Source of the DNA: Sipunculus nudus
Taxonomy: Eukaryota; Annelida; Sipuncula; Golfingiida; Sipunculidae
Reading direction: 5' to 3'
Length of the DNA stretch: 64,000 nucleotides
Assembly (NCBI GenBank): GCA_026874595.1
Contig: CM049307.1
Location: 35,258,862 to 35,322,861 of the forward strand
Within the stretch, counting starts at the first letter, position 1; each line of letters begins with the position of its first letter. Made by a program: the position numbers and the translations under genes. Under the pieces are notes generated by a model. The model saw nothing but the letters and a program-made list of their open reading frames with translations, did no database searches and was not told the origin of the DNA. Below are positions 12,056 to 22,815 of the stretch, one piece after another.

Positions 12056-15000
12056 TATAATGTATGGCTACTACCAGTTTCCCTAAATGAATATTTAGCT
12101 TCGCCGCTAATGATACTGGAAAACTGACAATCATAAATGTCGCACAAGGTCAATTGTGTAATTAATTTTGTTTTAACTTTTCATTTTGCTTAACACTCAA
12201 ACATTATTAAGCCAATTTATCATGTGGTTATTCCTTACTTTAATTTTTTTTCAGTGATGACCCTTCTTTCGTTTCAAAACAGCACTAAAAAAGGTTATCT
12301 TGAAATAATATAGATGATGTTTGTGTCTGTCATGTTTAAATCAAATGGAACACCTACCTATTGCCCTCCAATACCTTTAATTTTGTGCCCGTATTCAACC
12401 AATTTAACATTTAGAATATTTGTCATAAGTAATTTGACTTTGAACCCTTTTGTCCTATACATAAAATGTTAACACTTTGAAATAGTATGTAAAAAGATTT
12501 AATGTTTAATCAAACATTTCCATGGTATACATTTTAATTATCTTGAACAGTTAACAATCAACAGTTTAAAGTACAATACAATTTAACATGCCACCTAATA
12601 GGGCTGAAACGGGTACAAAATTTTGGACTCGAGTACCCGATAGGCATTACCCGACTCGTACTCGAGTACTTGTTGCAATGGCAACGCTGTGAAGATAAAA
12701 CGAACATCTGCAGTGACCGCTTAACTTTATCGCAACGAAGGAATAGATATATGTCATAACAAGACCTCGGTTAATTTGACTAGCATATGTTAAGAGCCCT
12801 AAGCCAGGCTACGACAATGGATAAACTAGACATTTCTTGGCACCGCTGGTGCCATAGTATCGCCAGACAAATGAGGTTTTGTGGTATATTTTGAGGTTTT
12901 GACTTATAATGCTCACAGTGCTGTCAAGTGGCCCTTTTTAAGATATTCATGATTTTATGTTTTTCACCAAATATGGGAATATTCAAGGTCAAGGTCACTC
13001 TCATAGTCACGGTCATGACCCCAAATCAATAAACTGCATTCCAAAATATTCAACATTTGAAAAAAAAAATTAAATTTAAAAAAAAAATAATTTAAATTAA
13101 ATTAAATTTTAAAATTAAATTTAAAATTAAATATACCTCATTCCATAAACCATATCTATATACCTGCATAACACAAAAGAAATCTGTCCATTACTGTTTG
13201 ACTTATAATGCTCACAGTATATACTGTCAAGTGGCAATGATGGGTATTCAAAGGCGCAAAAAAACAAAAAAAGGACAACAGGTGGCGCCACCTGTCTTCT
13301 GCAAAAGACAAAACTATCCAAGATCTTTCGTCAACTTGATTTTTTGACCAATCCATGCATCCCTTTTTAAGATATTCATGATTTTATGTGATTTTCACCA
13401 TATATGGTAATATTCAAGGTCAAAGCCACTCTCAAAGGAAAGGTCATGACCCCAATTTTAATATACATCATCCCATAACCCATACCTATGTACATGCATA
13501 ATATTAAAGAAATCTGTCAATCAGTTTTTGACTTGTGATGCTAAAAGTACTGTCAAGTTGCAATGATGGGGGTATTAAATGGCACAAAAACAAGAAAAGG
13601 ATACTAGGTGGCACCACCAGTTTCCGGTACATGACATCACTATCCAAGATCTTTGTCCAACTTGATTTTTGGATAAATCCATGAAAGATTTCTTAAGATA
13701 TTTAAGAATTTGAGTGATTTTCCCCAAAAATGGATCTATTCAAGGTCAAGGTCACTCTCCTAGTTGAGGTCATGATCCCATTTTAAATAGGCTTTGTCCT
13801 CTCAACTATATCTATAAATGTGTCAAGTTTGAAAAAGATCCTTGTAATATTTTTTGAGTTATTGTGTCCAAAAGAAATCTCTGCGGCGGCGGCGGCGGCG
13901 CAACCGTGCCTAAACCATAGTATCTCCAGACTATGTCTGGCGATACAATATTCCTACAGACTGTCCTAAAATTTGCAGTAATATACATATATGCATGTAC
14001 ATACAAGAGTACTTGAGTCAAAAACTTGGACTCGAGTACTCGGTAAGCATTACCCGGACTCGAGTACTCGAGAACTCCTTTCAGCCCTACCACCTAAATT
14101 GACAGGCATATAAAATGCTAACCTGTCCTCCACCTTTTCACTTATCATTGGTAATTTTTTTGTCAAGGCTGTTGGCACAAACAACATGTGTATCTGGTAT
14201 GGAATCAGTCTTGCATGTGACGAATCACAAAGCTGAACTTACCTTCAAACACAAGAATGCAGGGTCGCACACAGACTGTTTAACATGACCTGTAAGACAG
14301 TCTGGACCTGTACAGTATATGAATTGCCTGAGTAATCCCTTGTATGCACAGTTTGGTATTTAACCCGAGGCACATTTTCATGCAATTTCAACTTTTTGTA
14401 GGAAAATAAATGTTCATGACTATTTATCTTGCATTTATGATTTTAAATTTTGCTGCAGTGTGCCTGAGTAATCCCTTGTATGCACAGTTTGGTATTTAAC
14501 CCGAGGCACATTTTCATGCAATTTCAACTTTTTGTAGGAAAATAAATGTTCATGACTATTTATCTTGCATTTATGATTTTAAATTTTGCTGCAGTTTTTA
14601 GTGGTATTCTGTGTAACAGGCATATATATCATATATTATAACTGACGTTGGTGGCACTAGAATTTTGTCATGGACTCCTCTACGGCCATGTCTCAGAAAT
14701 CCCTGATTTGGTCTTGAACAATCAGGAACCATGCCAAGTTTGTCCTGAGGTTTAAAATAATATCCCATATTTTCACCTTAATCCCGAGAAATTTTAAAAT
14801 AATTTCCATGGGGCAATCACAGCCCCAACTTCCAGCAACTAAATGAACTACACAAAAGCAGGTAATATTATAGTGGACTATAATGACAGAGATCATTGCA
14901 TCTGCATCTGAACACAGTTCAGAGAATCTACCTCTTGGGGAAATCTAGAAAAACAACTCTTTACCAGATAAAAAGTTTACATTCAAGTATTCATTGTGAC

Positions 15001-17718
15001 CTCTGACCGCATTAAATTTGAGTGAATTTTGCTGAGAATGTAAAAAAGGTGAGAAACTGTACTGGTTAATATTCACAATTAGTTTCATAAAAATCCGTCA
15101 AATTTTTGGGAAGTCATCATGGTGCCACCAAAGTCCGGTGACATCTGATCTCATTAAATATGCAAGGAGTTTGCTGGAAATCAAACTTTGGCAGAATATT
15201 ATATTGATTAATATTTCTGTTTAGTTTGATCAAATAACATCATATTCCTGGTTAGTTTTTCGCAGCGACACCATAAAATAGCATATTTATATCTGATCTT
15301 ATTAAATGTGCGTGGATTTTGCTGATAATCTAATTAATGGTAAGTAGCTATGGTGAGTTTCGTGAAAAATCCTTCAAGCCCCGGAAAGTTATCACAGCAA
15401 CACTAAAAGTGAACAGACTGACAGACCATCGTAGGTTTACTATATTATGTCCCTATAAAAATTTACCCCTTCTGTCACAGTCAGACATTTCTGAAAGTTC
15501 CTATCCTGATTTTTAGGGCCAATATTCTCCTGTACAGACAAAATATCCCTCTGAGGGTCCATACACATTTCATAATCTGATACATGTATATCGTGATACC
15601 TAACTCACAATACAATACATAAATATATATTATCAGAGTTCAGATTCCAAGTCACTGCTCAACATTGTTAATGTTGGCCATGCTGTTGCCCCATAACAGC
15701 CTCAATGCTTGATGAATACTGAAACAGCCCTTGTACTGGGTTCTAGCAGTGTTTAGTCAGTCAGATACCGATTAACTGAATTCGGCCAATGATGCTTCCC
15801 CTTACAGGCACTGGGTCGCTGACTAATATTGAATGTGGAAGATTTCTAAAGTTTAATTTAGGACTTTCTGCTGAATGGTCATATATCATCCATGAATGGA
15901 TTTAAGGACATCTGTAGATACCAATATGATATCTGACTTTATATCAAAATGTATCGCTGCACCAGTAAACTGTTAACATTTTATACATAACATACACTCT
16001 TATATATACCTATAATACAAAGTATTGTTTAATTTCAGGTCTCAAGGTAATGCATATATTACAATTAGACTTATGAGTTGAAATGATCCTTCTCTTATGT
16101 GCCAAAAGTCAACAAATCTGCTGCCAGCTCAATAGTAAAATGGAAAAAAATAATTTTACCTTTGCCCCCCCCCCCCCCCCCAAATAAATAAGAGGGGGAA
16201 AATTGATGTTTTCAGATTAAAATAAAGATTGTGATATTTTCATTGAGAATAAAATCTTTTATTATGAATGTTTATCTTCAGTTATTAACTTTTTCATTGA
16301 CTTGAAATTCTTTTTTTCATCCCTGCGAACCAGACAAAACCCCCTGAATGAAGTACCCAATGCACCTATGCACCCAAACATAGATGGACAGCAGCAAGTC
16401 AGAGATATTTTATACGCAAATATGATTACATAAGCTTGTACTGTGGGGTCCAATTAAGGGCAGATGAACTTGACCTCTGTAAGATGCTGTTAACACTAGA
16501 CAGGGCAGCTTTGAACAGCCTACCCTTTCCCAAGACTGCATCATGTGAGTGTGTTATTATTAGTCATTGGGATCCTTTTATGCCATACACCAAACAGACA
16601 TGTGAAGCAGGTCTGAATCCAGACCACTCAGTGGGGTGTGCAGTGTGTCCCAAATCAGCTAAAGCTTACATGAACCAGCTGTTACATTATCCAAGCATTA
16701 TCAAGTTTCAGCCATTAGCATTAATTATTGCTCATCTCTCATAAAAAGGTTTCAACTCATATGTTATAATTGTTGGCATTTAAGGGGAATGCATAGTAGA
16801 TGGTGTGAGTACAGATGTCTAATTAGACTATAAAGTTGGATCATCTGCATAAGAGTTTCCACCAGGTTTAAATCTAATCATCAAGGAGAGTTATTTAAAA
16901 GTAAGACTGGCCAGTTTATTACCTAATTTTCATCTTTATCCGGATGGACACAGAATTCCAACCTGTGCCTGTATGAAAAGACTGGCATTGAACATCTGAA
17001 TGGATGAAACTCACAGAACAAAATTTTAAAAGATTCTTTGAAGTTGGGAGAAGGAATTCAATTCATGTCATATGTGCATGCTAAAACCCTAGAAATATCT
17101 GACACTGGCTGGCCCCTGACAACATTTCCTTGATAATTAGTCAATATTTGCCTGGTTTATTTGTGCAACATTTGACCAGACAGTGACAGCAAAATGAACT
17201 GGTTTCACTTTACGCATCTTATTATTTGATGCTGATATAAAAACGTTTTCCAGGTAATAAATAAGGTTTTATGATAAGTTCTGACTGTCATTTATGTGGG
17301 TTCTCTGGGATGCATAATCAAACCTGCAAAACTATAAATTTAAATATCCATTGTCATTGATTACTTTACAATATTTGAAACCCTAATTGGGCTGACCTAG
17401 CCCCCCAGCCAACACATCTATGGGAGCTATTTCTATGGCACTGACTGATGGATGAACCAGACAATTTTCTATTGGTCAGGCATTTAAGGTGTCAATTATG
17501 AATTAAATTTTTTTGCAGCACTATATGTAGTCCTATAACTTTAAGATTATCCATAAACTGCACAGAGGCCGTATCACAATTGATATATTATATCAGAAGA
17601 AAAGGTTTAGATTTATCTGTATTGATTTATATTATTACGGGTATGTACTTTTATGTACTTGCTGCTTTTTATTTAATTGCTTAGGGCAATGTGTTCAGAT
17701 CTGGAGAACTAGACACTT

Positions 17719-17764
<46 letters not shown>

Positions 17765-18384
17765 TATATTCATTTATATATATATTGAATTATATTCAAA
17801 GTAATGATAAGTCACATTTAACTGAAAATGATCACTAAAAGAGGGTCAGATTGATGTAGACTCTAAAAACTGAAATCTTATTTATAAATTATATCATTTA
17901 TTTCTTATAATTACCTCAAGGCTCAAAAGATCATAGTAAATGAAAAGCATTGTTGTAATTTAACTTGTTATTAATCATAAAGCAGATATTATAAATATTA
18001 ACACTTTAACATAATAATTAGTTTTAACATCCGGTTGACACTGACAGTGCTGTGTAAACTGGTAAATGGGGAAATCCATTCCTTGGCAATATTTAACCTG
18101 GTCAGCTCTTCAGCATCTCCGATTCAGCCATTTGGGAATGAAGCTAATAAACCTACAAGAATTAAGAATGTATCTGCCCACGAATGGAAAATTCCACTGA
18201 TACTAGTCCCGACCTGATCACTGATCACGATATTCATTAATTGTCGGTGAAAAGCACTAGCAGTATAATTTCTGGTCAGTAGCACCTGATCAAAATAGAA
18301 CCGTGAAAATTGATGGAAAGATAAATGGGAAATCCCCTACCTTCTGTCTTCAACCGGGGCTACATGAACCTCTGGCGCAGCCAT
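772..18384 (-). CDS. Amino acid/auxin permease family transporter (SLC36/SLC38-like), 3' end off window
   Basis: Multi-pass membrane transporter expected to move amino acids, probably with protons. Seven coding exons join in phase on the minus strand: 18341-18384, 7007-7118, 5051-6014, 4296-4393, 3496-3775, 2571-2698 and 772-877. They give 577 residues before running off the left edge. The ATG at 18384 has an in-frame TGA two codons upstream. The N-terminal part has [15 protein letters not shown], the usual first helix of the Aa_trans fold. Residues 111-155 hold [13 protein letters not shown] and a helix. Residues about 313-405 hold helices including [14 protein letters not shown] and end in [13 protein letters not shown] opens exon 5. 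Exon 7 has [17 protein letters not shown]. Residues about 156-320 form a Thr/Ser-rich loop with eight N-x-S/T sequons, longer than usual for this family. Exon 6 encodes an acidic hydrophilic loop. Family assignment is firm; the exact subfamily and substrate are not recognised. Confidence 0.88.
878..1876. other. Transporter intron 6, distal part
   Basis: No exon is seen. The stretch of about 1400-1790 is unusually rich in GCGACT and TGCGAC motifs and their complements, as in a decayed repeat. No terminal repeats or target duplication could be defined. Confidence 0.4.
1877..2580 (-). repeat. Tandem array of a 20 bp unit containing a splice-donor-like site
   Basis: About 34 imperfect copies of a 20 bp unit, plus strand consensus ACTTACAGAGTCTGGGATGT. 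On the gene's strand each unit reads CTCTGTAAGTACATC, so it carries the full GTAAGT of a 5' splice site. The last unit, 2562-2580, is the true end and donor of transporter exon 6 (AATCG then GTAAGTAC). The array therefore abuts a functional donor and probably arose from it. A higher-order repeat of about 197 bp, starting near 2140 and again near 2340, shows a later block duplication. Confidence 0.9.
2699..7006. other. Transporter introns 2-5
   Basis: Introns at 2699-3495, 3776-4295, 4394-5050 and 6015-7006 separate the transporter exons. I find no RNA gene, transposon ends or conserved frame in them. The plus-strand frame at 3374-3805 is antisense to exon 5 and is a shadow. Confidence 0.5.
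7119..9413. other. Transporter intron 1, proximal part
   Basis: Part of the 11.2 kb intron between exon 1 (ends 18341) and exon 2 (starts 7118). AT-rich, with only short random frames. I see nothing else that can be supported. Confidence 0.45.
9414..10509 (+). mobile_element. Helentron/HINE-like element with internal tandem repeats
   Basis: The left end GTATCCGCCAAAAT (9414) is inverted relative to the right end, where TTTTGGTGGATAC stops at 10509. The right end also folds as a stem: TATCCACAAAAC with GTTTTGGTGGATA. Inside are about three copies of a unit of about 277 bp. Each holds two versions of the palindrome AGGTGGCGCCACCT, at 9531, 9680, 9795, 9943, 10073 and 10221. A GGTGGCGGCGG run precedes the right end. 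Subterminal inverted repeats, internal tandem repeats and a 3' hairpin are the known layout of non-autonomous Helentrons. No transposase is encoded. The class is inferred; a DNA transposon with short TIRs is an alternative. Confidence 0.6.
10607..10906 (+). mobile_element. tRNA-derived SINE with 8 bp target duplication
   Basis: A 300 bp insert flanked by GCTTAGAT at 10599-10606 and again at 10907-10914. Near its 5' end, TAGCTGAATGGTAAAATGC resembles a pol III A box and D arm. The B box is degenerate. The middle holds ACCTCCGGCTTCCACCACC, a motif type found in conserved central domains of some SINE superfamilies. The 3' tail is a short (CAGT)n run. It needs a LINE partner for mobility. Confidence 0.65.
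11783..11838. repeat. (AT)n microsatellite
   Basis: About 28 uninterrupted AT dinucleotides. Confidence 0.97.
11843..11917. repeat. Perfect 15 bp inverted repeat
   Basis: GTAAAGAGAAAGAGT at 11843-11857 is exactly complementary to ACTCTTTCTCTTTAC at 11903-11917, with a 45 bp spacer. Long TA tracts lie on both sides, so the block may extrude or fold as a hairpin. Confidence 0.9.
11955..12060. repeat. (TA)n microsatellite, interrupted
   Basis: TA-rich tract broken by GTAT and AAATATAAAT interruptions. Confidence 0.95.
12857..13946 (+). mobile_element. Helentron/HINE-like element nested in the hAT element
   Basis: Left end GTATCGCCAGACAAA; right end TCTCCAGAC-TAT-GTCTGG-CGATAC, a hairpin whose 3' arm mirrors the left end. 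Inside are about three diverged tandem units of about 310-430 bp that start GACTTATAATGCTCAC or similar (12900, 13199, 13529). Each has the palindrome AGGTGGCGCCACCT or a variant (13278, 13606) and a TCAAGGTCA motif. A (GCG)n run at 13884-13899 precedes the right hairpin, as in the element at 9414. No protein is encoded. Confidence 0.65.
13051..13135. repeat. A/T-only low-complexity tract
   Basis: Runs of AAATTTAAA-type sequence inside the nested element. It probably arose by slippage. Confidence 0.8.
14325..14596. repeat. 136 bp exact tandem duplication
   Basis: The segment starting TGCCTGAGTAATCCC at 14325 is repeated at 14461 with no difference that I can see until the second copy ends near 14596. 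Near identity means a recent event. Confidence 0.93.
14990..15440. repeat. Diverged tandem repeat, unit about 145 bp
   Basis: Three related units share CATTAAAT followed by GATTTTGCTGA-type sequence at about 15010, 15160 and 15300. The stretch ends with GAACAGACTGACAGACC, a common tail of dispersed mollusc repeats. The element class is unclear. Confidence 0.55.
16166..16181. repeat. Poly-C tract
   Basis: About sixteen uninterrupted C residues in intron 1 of the transporter; the length may be an assembly compromise. Confidence 0.9.
17723..17761. repeat. (TA)n microsatellite
   Basis: Uninterrupted TA dinucleotides followed by a broken TA-rich tail. Confidence 0.95.
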
Positions 18385-18779
18385 ATTTCAGTTTTTGATA
18401 TCCCTGGGTCAGTGTTTATGCTGGGGTTCATTTAGATTCAGTGCTCACACCCTCCTACCCTTTTGACCTGGGCAATAACAGTTTGGTGTGTTCTCCCGGA
18501 CAATAAGCCTCTCAAGCGATCCACTGAATGACAGGTCACATGCCATTGCGTCAACAAACAGTTTACATGCTGCCACTGCCATCTGGTGGTGGTTAATGGA
18601 AGCTATACCTGAAATTATTTCACTCATATTTGAAAAACTGCATGGCTGAACGATTTACTCTGCTGCATCAGTTGAAAATATTAAGACGACTGCATCATGA
18701 CTAGTTGTCAGTTTAGAGTCATTTAGCCTTTTTTAGGCTGGGCTGATGAAGATTTCTGGCACATTATGACGAAAACTGG

Positions 18780-18940
18780 TAGACTGAATGAATTCAAAAC
18801 AAAGCTAATGATTGGTCAATGTTTCGTAAGCGAACCAATCAAATCGACCGATACTTTGGCCGCCCAGACATGCAAATGAGAGCGGTAGAAACAAACTGCG
18901 GAAGAAACGTTGAAAACTTTCAATCAGGTATGCATGTCAA
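18780..18940. promoter_or_regulatory. Candidate promoter with CCAAT boxes upstream of the transporter
   Basis: ATTGG (18811) and CCAAT (18835) lie 20 bp apart in opposite orientation. An octamer ATGCAAAT follows at 18870. On the plus strand CAATCAG then GTATGC (donor at 18928) could end an untranslated first exon for SPC24, whose coding exon 1 begins right after a splice acceptor. The transporter start codon lies 400 bp to the left on the other strand. Promoter function and the link to SPC24 are inferences. Confidence 0.4.
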
Positions 18941-19110
18941 ATGCTACACCTTCACTTTGCGGATATGCGCATCACGTTAAAGAGCGGTCTCAGATTATCG
19001 CTTTCAAGACTGTAGGCCTCTCTTAATTCCAGCTTGCCTTCGGCTTTAGTTCTAGTAACCTATCCATTCGGGCGATAATCCAAGTCGTTGCCCAACAAAT
19101 GTAGAGCCAG

Positions 19111-20104
19111 GGCAGTGTGTAAAACCCGGACCCCACGGATCCCGGACCCCGGACCCCAAAATCAAATTTCCACACTGTCGATTATATATACAGATAAAAA
19201 CACTCCATGTTGCTGATATAAGAATAAAGTAAAGTCCCTTAATGTTGAAGTTTTGTAAATAACAATTTCAATGAAAGATTTAAGTATACAACATATTTTC
19301 CTAAAGATGGACCCCAACTGCTTGACTTTGATGAGTTCCATTTTGACGAACCATAGTAAACACCGCTCATATTTTCAGTTATGACTCCATGAGAAAGAAT
19401 AAGCACTCATGTCACACATTAAATATGATTTTTGTTATTATAAGTGAATATATGATAGTGCAGGCGCACTGGGGGAGCTTTATTTGAAGTGCGCAAGCGG
19501 TCATTGCATGCGGACCTGAGACTGATATATATCGATATCAGCTAGAGCTCTTCCACATAACACAGGTTTCGTGTTCCATTCATGAACAACCATGCGATTT
19601 AAAGTTGGTAATAATTATTATATTATTACACAAAGGAATTTTTGATTACTTGCATTGCAAGAAACGACAGGTACAAACATATTAATGATTTTATAAATGT
19701 TCTTATTTATACTTTTTATTACGATAAACATTAAACAAATATAAGAACATGAAGAAAAAGTAAGCCAAAATGAAAATAATAATGATAGAAAAACACAATA
19801 ACTAAATCACATGGGTGTTATGCCTAAACGTGATGTTAAAATATGTACTAAAGAAATGGTAAAACAACGAGTAAAACTGAGGGGTCCGTGAGGTCAGTGG
19901 GCCAGGGTCCGTAAGCGTTAATTATCAACCTTTTTGCAAAACAGGCCATTTTTATGGGTTTTTTAACACATGTAATATAAAATACGTCTTTAGATACTAT
20001 CCTGTTTAATATCTCGACAAATCACCATGAGAGTTTTAAGAATTATAGAATTTTCGTAGGGTCCGGGATCCGGGGTCCGTGGGGTCCGGGTTTTACACAC
20101 TGCC
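19111..20104. mobile_element. Non-autonomous TIR element with GC-rich ends, probable 9 bp target duplication
   Basis: Both ends read GGCAGTGTGTAAAACCC inward. They agree for about 48 bp with three or so mismatches, and contain reiterated CGGACCCC/CGGATCCC blocks. TAGAGCCAG (19102-19110) and TAAAGCCAG (20105-20113) match at eight of nine bases and look like a target duplication. A 9 bp duplication with long TIRs is typical of Mutator-like elements; no transposase is present to confirm it. A GGGTCCGTGAGG block at 19881 repeats the terminal motif internally. Confidence 0.75.
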
Positions 20105-20519
20105 TAAAGCCAGTTAAGGGGCACTTTCACACTAAAGGTTGGATATGAAAAATTGTTAAACAGTGGTTCACAGGTAAGTTTTGTGGCTGAAAATATGATA
20201 CATATTATCATATTTGTAAAGGCCACACCAGCCTCTATAAACACAGAAAATTTAATAACTCTAAGCCAATTTTTTAAGAAGTTCTGGCCATTTAAGTGTA
20301 ATTTTCATCAAATTTTGGAGTCTCACTTACAAAAATGGAAAAATTTAATGTAAATATGACTGAAATTTGTTCACCAGAACAGAAATATTCTAATCACAGC
20401 ACATGCTGTAACATGTAAACTACGTGTGCTCCAAGTTTCATGACTTTCATAGTGGTGGTTAAAATTATCCAATCAATATCCTTCAGTATCATAATTGGTT
20501 AAAAAATTTTGCTGGGACC

Positions 20520-22187
20520 TGTCCTCTCCAGTACATTGCATCCTCACAAGAAATGTAATTCTCATGTCACAAAACAAATTCCTGCTTTAAACAGCCAGTA
20601 TTATATCTAATCATGTTTTAGTAACTAAGGGCTGGGTATGTGTGTCCTGACCAGGATGATTTGGCACTTGTTTACCTGGTATATGCCTGTTAAAAAAATT
20701 GTCCTCTCCAGTACATACAGATAAAATTCACTTTAATGTAGAAATTAAAAGCCTATTTTAGTTTATATGTAACAGGTAACTAGGAAGATAAATTCCCTGG
20801 TGTTTGCATTGCATACCATCTAATATTCTGTGGCCAGTTTAGCAATGAGTGTATCTGTTAAAATGTCCTCTCCAGTACAATCATTTTTAACATGAGGCAG
20901 GCTAGAGGAATACTTCTCCAAGTAAGCTTAATATTTACTTCAAGTTTGTCCTAGTGATAAATATAAATAGACTGACTGGTTTAGGGAGGTAGTTTGGCTC
21001 ATTATATATATAAATTAGCATGTAACTCCATTCATTGTCAGACCAATGTTTAGAGTGATGAATCTTCATTGATGAATTCATGATAAAGCCTTTCTTTTAC
21101 ATGTTCCTTCTTTGTACAGAAGTGAGAAGCAGACAAAAAGCATACCTGCAATAACTGCCTGTAAATTGTGACAGTAGCAGACTTTAATCTTGTATTACTT
21201 AAATGTACCGGAGAGGACATTTTTTTAACACGGGATAAAAGTGTCAAATGTACAACCCTACAGTCTTTCAGATTTGCACAGTAGTTCTTGAAGCTTTCAA
21301 TCACTGTGGATACCTAACCTGCTTACTTTTAATTTTAATAAATACCATGCAGTTTACTACATAGACCCCTTCATCTAATTCTTTGGGTATTATAAAAAAT
21401 GTGTAATTGTATCTGTTTTTAACTAGAACGACATACATATTAAGATTCTTTACCAAATTAGACCGGTAGAAATAGTCGAACAGCCCTAATTTTTATTTTT
21501 ACCAAAATCTAACATTTCATTATCTGGATCATTAACTCTCTTCATGTCACATATTTTATGTAACTGTGCCATATTGATGATTTCATTGCTGACGAATCAA
21601 CCCAAATTGTTTTGGCCAAAGATAATTCTTATGAAAATACCAGTGCTTTTTGTTTCCTTGCCATCTCACCAGCTATGAATCATTACTTCATGAGAGCAAC
21701 TACATTCATATTTGCCAATACTTTTGCCTCATGAAAAAGTCAACAACTTGTGAAACCAAAGAGTTTGGTAAAACAGCTTTTGAAACTATGGTCTCCCAAA
21801 TTGCTGGTACACATTTTAAATGACACAGTTATCAGTGTTGGGGCTGGGGTTGGTTAGTGTGAAGGCATCATGTGAACTTGGTCTTTGACAACGTGCTTTT
21901 ATTTTTCCATCCATTTTACCAAGTCTCATAGTAAAGTCTATGAAAACAATGATATAAACATTGTCTTCTTGCAAAAGCTTAATTTTCTGGTTCCAGTTTA
22001 TCTAAGTCTCAGTTGTTTTTATATTTTAAATTCAAATTTAATGGTAAAATACTCACAAGTAAAAAGCCAAAAGCAACTGAAATGTCCATTTCCACAACTG
22101 TTGTGTAACAATGTAAAATACTACTAGCAGGACCCATATCTGTAGTTATCACATGATACAAAAATGTATGTCCCAAATTTTGAATAA

Positions 22188-22223
<36 letters not shown>

Positions 22224-22815
22224 ATATTTTCCCCAGGTCTACAATAAACATTTTGTTTATATTTCATTCAGGAGAGCTATGTTGTCTATGAACCAATTGT
22301 TTAATGTATGTTGTAAAATAAGTTGATAGATGTTGATATTCAAAGTAAATGTGTTGGAAATAAAGCATGAGTGCAAAAAACAAATTATATTTGCATTACG
22401 GATCGTGAACAAAACTGCTTCTGATTAAAATTCTGTGAAATATTTAATTTTCAAGATGACCATTTCTCCAAATTTTTGTTAAAAATATTTTGTCTGGATT
22501 ATATTTTTTTTCAACAAAGCAAAAGGTACAAGCCATTCAATATTTATAATCTCGCTTTAGGTGTCATTTAATATCATGGAGTCATAATTGACTTACATTA
22601 TACTTAATAACTGATACTTGGGTATGTCTATTTTGTGCTCCTTTAACCACAAGGTCCAAATAGTTGCAGATGAACTTGCCTCTGGAAAATGAGGTGGACA
22701 CTGATTCACTTTATGTTCAAGAGGTCCATGAACAATACAAGAGAGAGAGGGAACAAAAATATTCCTTTTGAATTCTTCCACAGTGCATGTTAAAATAATG
22801 TCCTCTCCAGTACAA
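20520..22815. repeat. Five dispersed copies of TGTCCTCTCCAGTACA
   Basis: The motif occurs at 20520, 20700, 20864 and 22799 on the plus strand and inverted, with one mismatch, near 21204-21219. Three direct copies (20700, 20864, 22799) have TGTTAAAA just upstream, and the inverted copy has the mirrored TTTTTTTAACA; the 20520 copy has a looser GGTTAAAAA further upstream. Read on the opposite strand the motif can encode CTGED followed by hydrophobic residues and LT. It may be a transposase-binding repeat or a relic of a coding repeat. Confidence 0.85.
22191..22221. repeat. (TA)n microsatellite
   Basis: Short TA tract inside the 3.2 kb element. Confidence 0.95.

Larger units (their letters stand above)
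10915..12590. other. Intron 1 segment rich in TA microsatellites
   Basis: No exon. It holds two long (TA)n tracts, an inverted repeat between them, and a G-rich patch at 11711-11726. The region 12160-12590 is ordinary AT-rich sequence. Confidence 0.5.
12599..14089. mobile_element. Non-autonomous hAT-type element with perfect 8 bp target duplication
   Basis: CCACCTAA occurs at 12591-12598 and 14090-14097, directly flanking termini that read TAGGGCTGAAA inward from both sides. The subterminal parts repeat ACTCGAGTAC-type palindromes (CTCGAGTACCCG, ACTCGAGTACTCG), possible transposase-binding sites. An 8 bp duplication and TAGGGCTG ends are hallmarks of the hAT superfamily. No transposase frame exists. 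Most of the interior is a second element (12857-13946) that landed inside it. Confidence 0.88.
14098..18340. other. Transporter intron 1, distal part
   Basis: No exon seen between the hAT element and exon 1. It contains the 136 bp tandem duplication, the repeats at 14990-15440, a C16 tract at 16166-16181 and a TA tract at 17723-17761. The frame at 16436-16744 has no recognisable domain. Confidence 0.45.

Noticed and set aside
11589..12153. Frames of repeated Tyr-Ile
   Set aside because: They are translations of the (TA)n microsatellites on both strands.
16166..16181. CRISPR-like or regulatory meaning of poly-C and repeat tracts
   Set aside because: The genome is eukaryotic, and these are simple slippage tracts without spacers.
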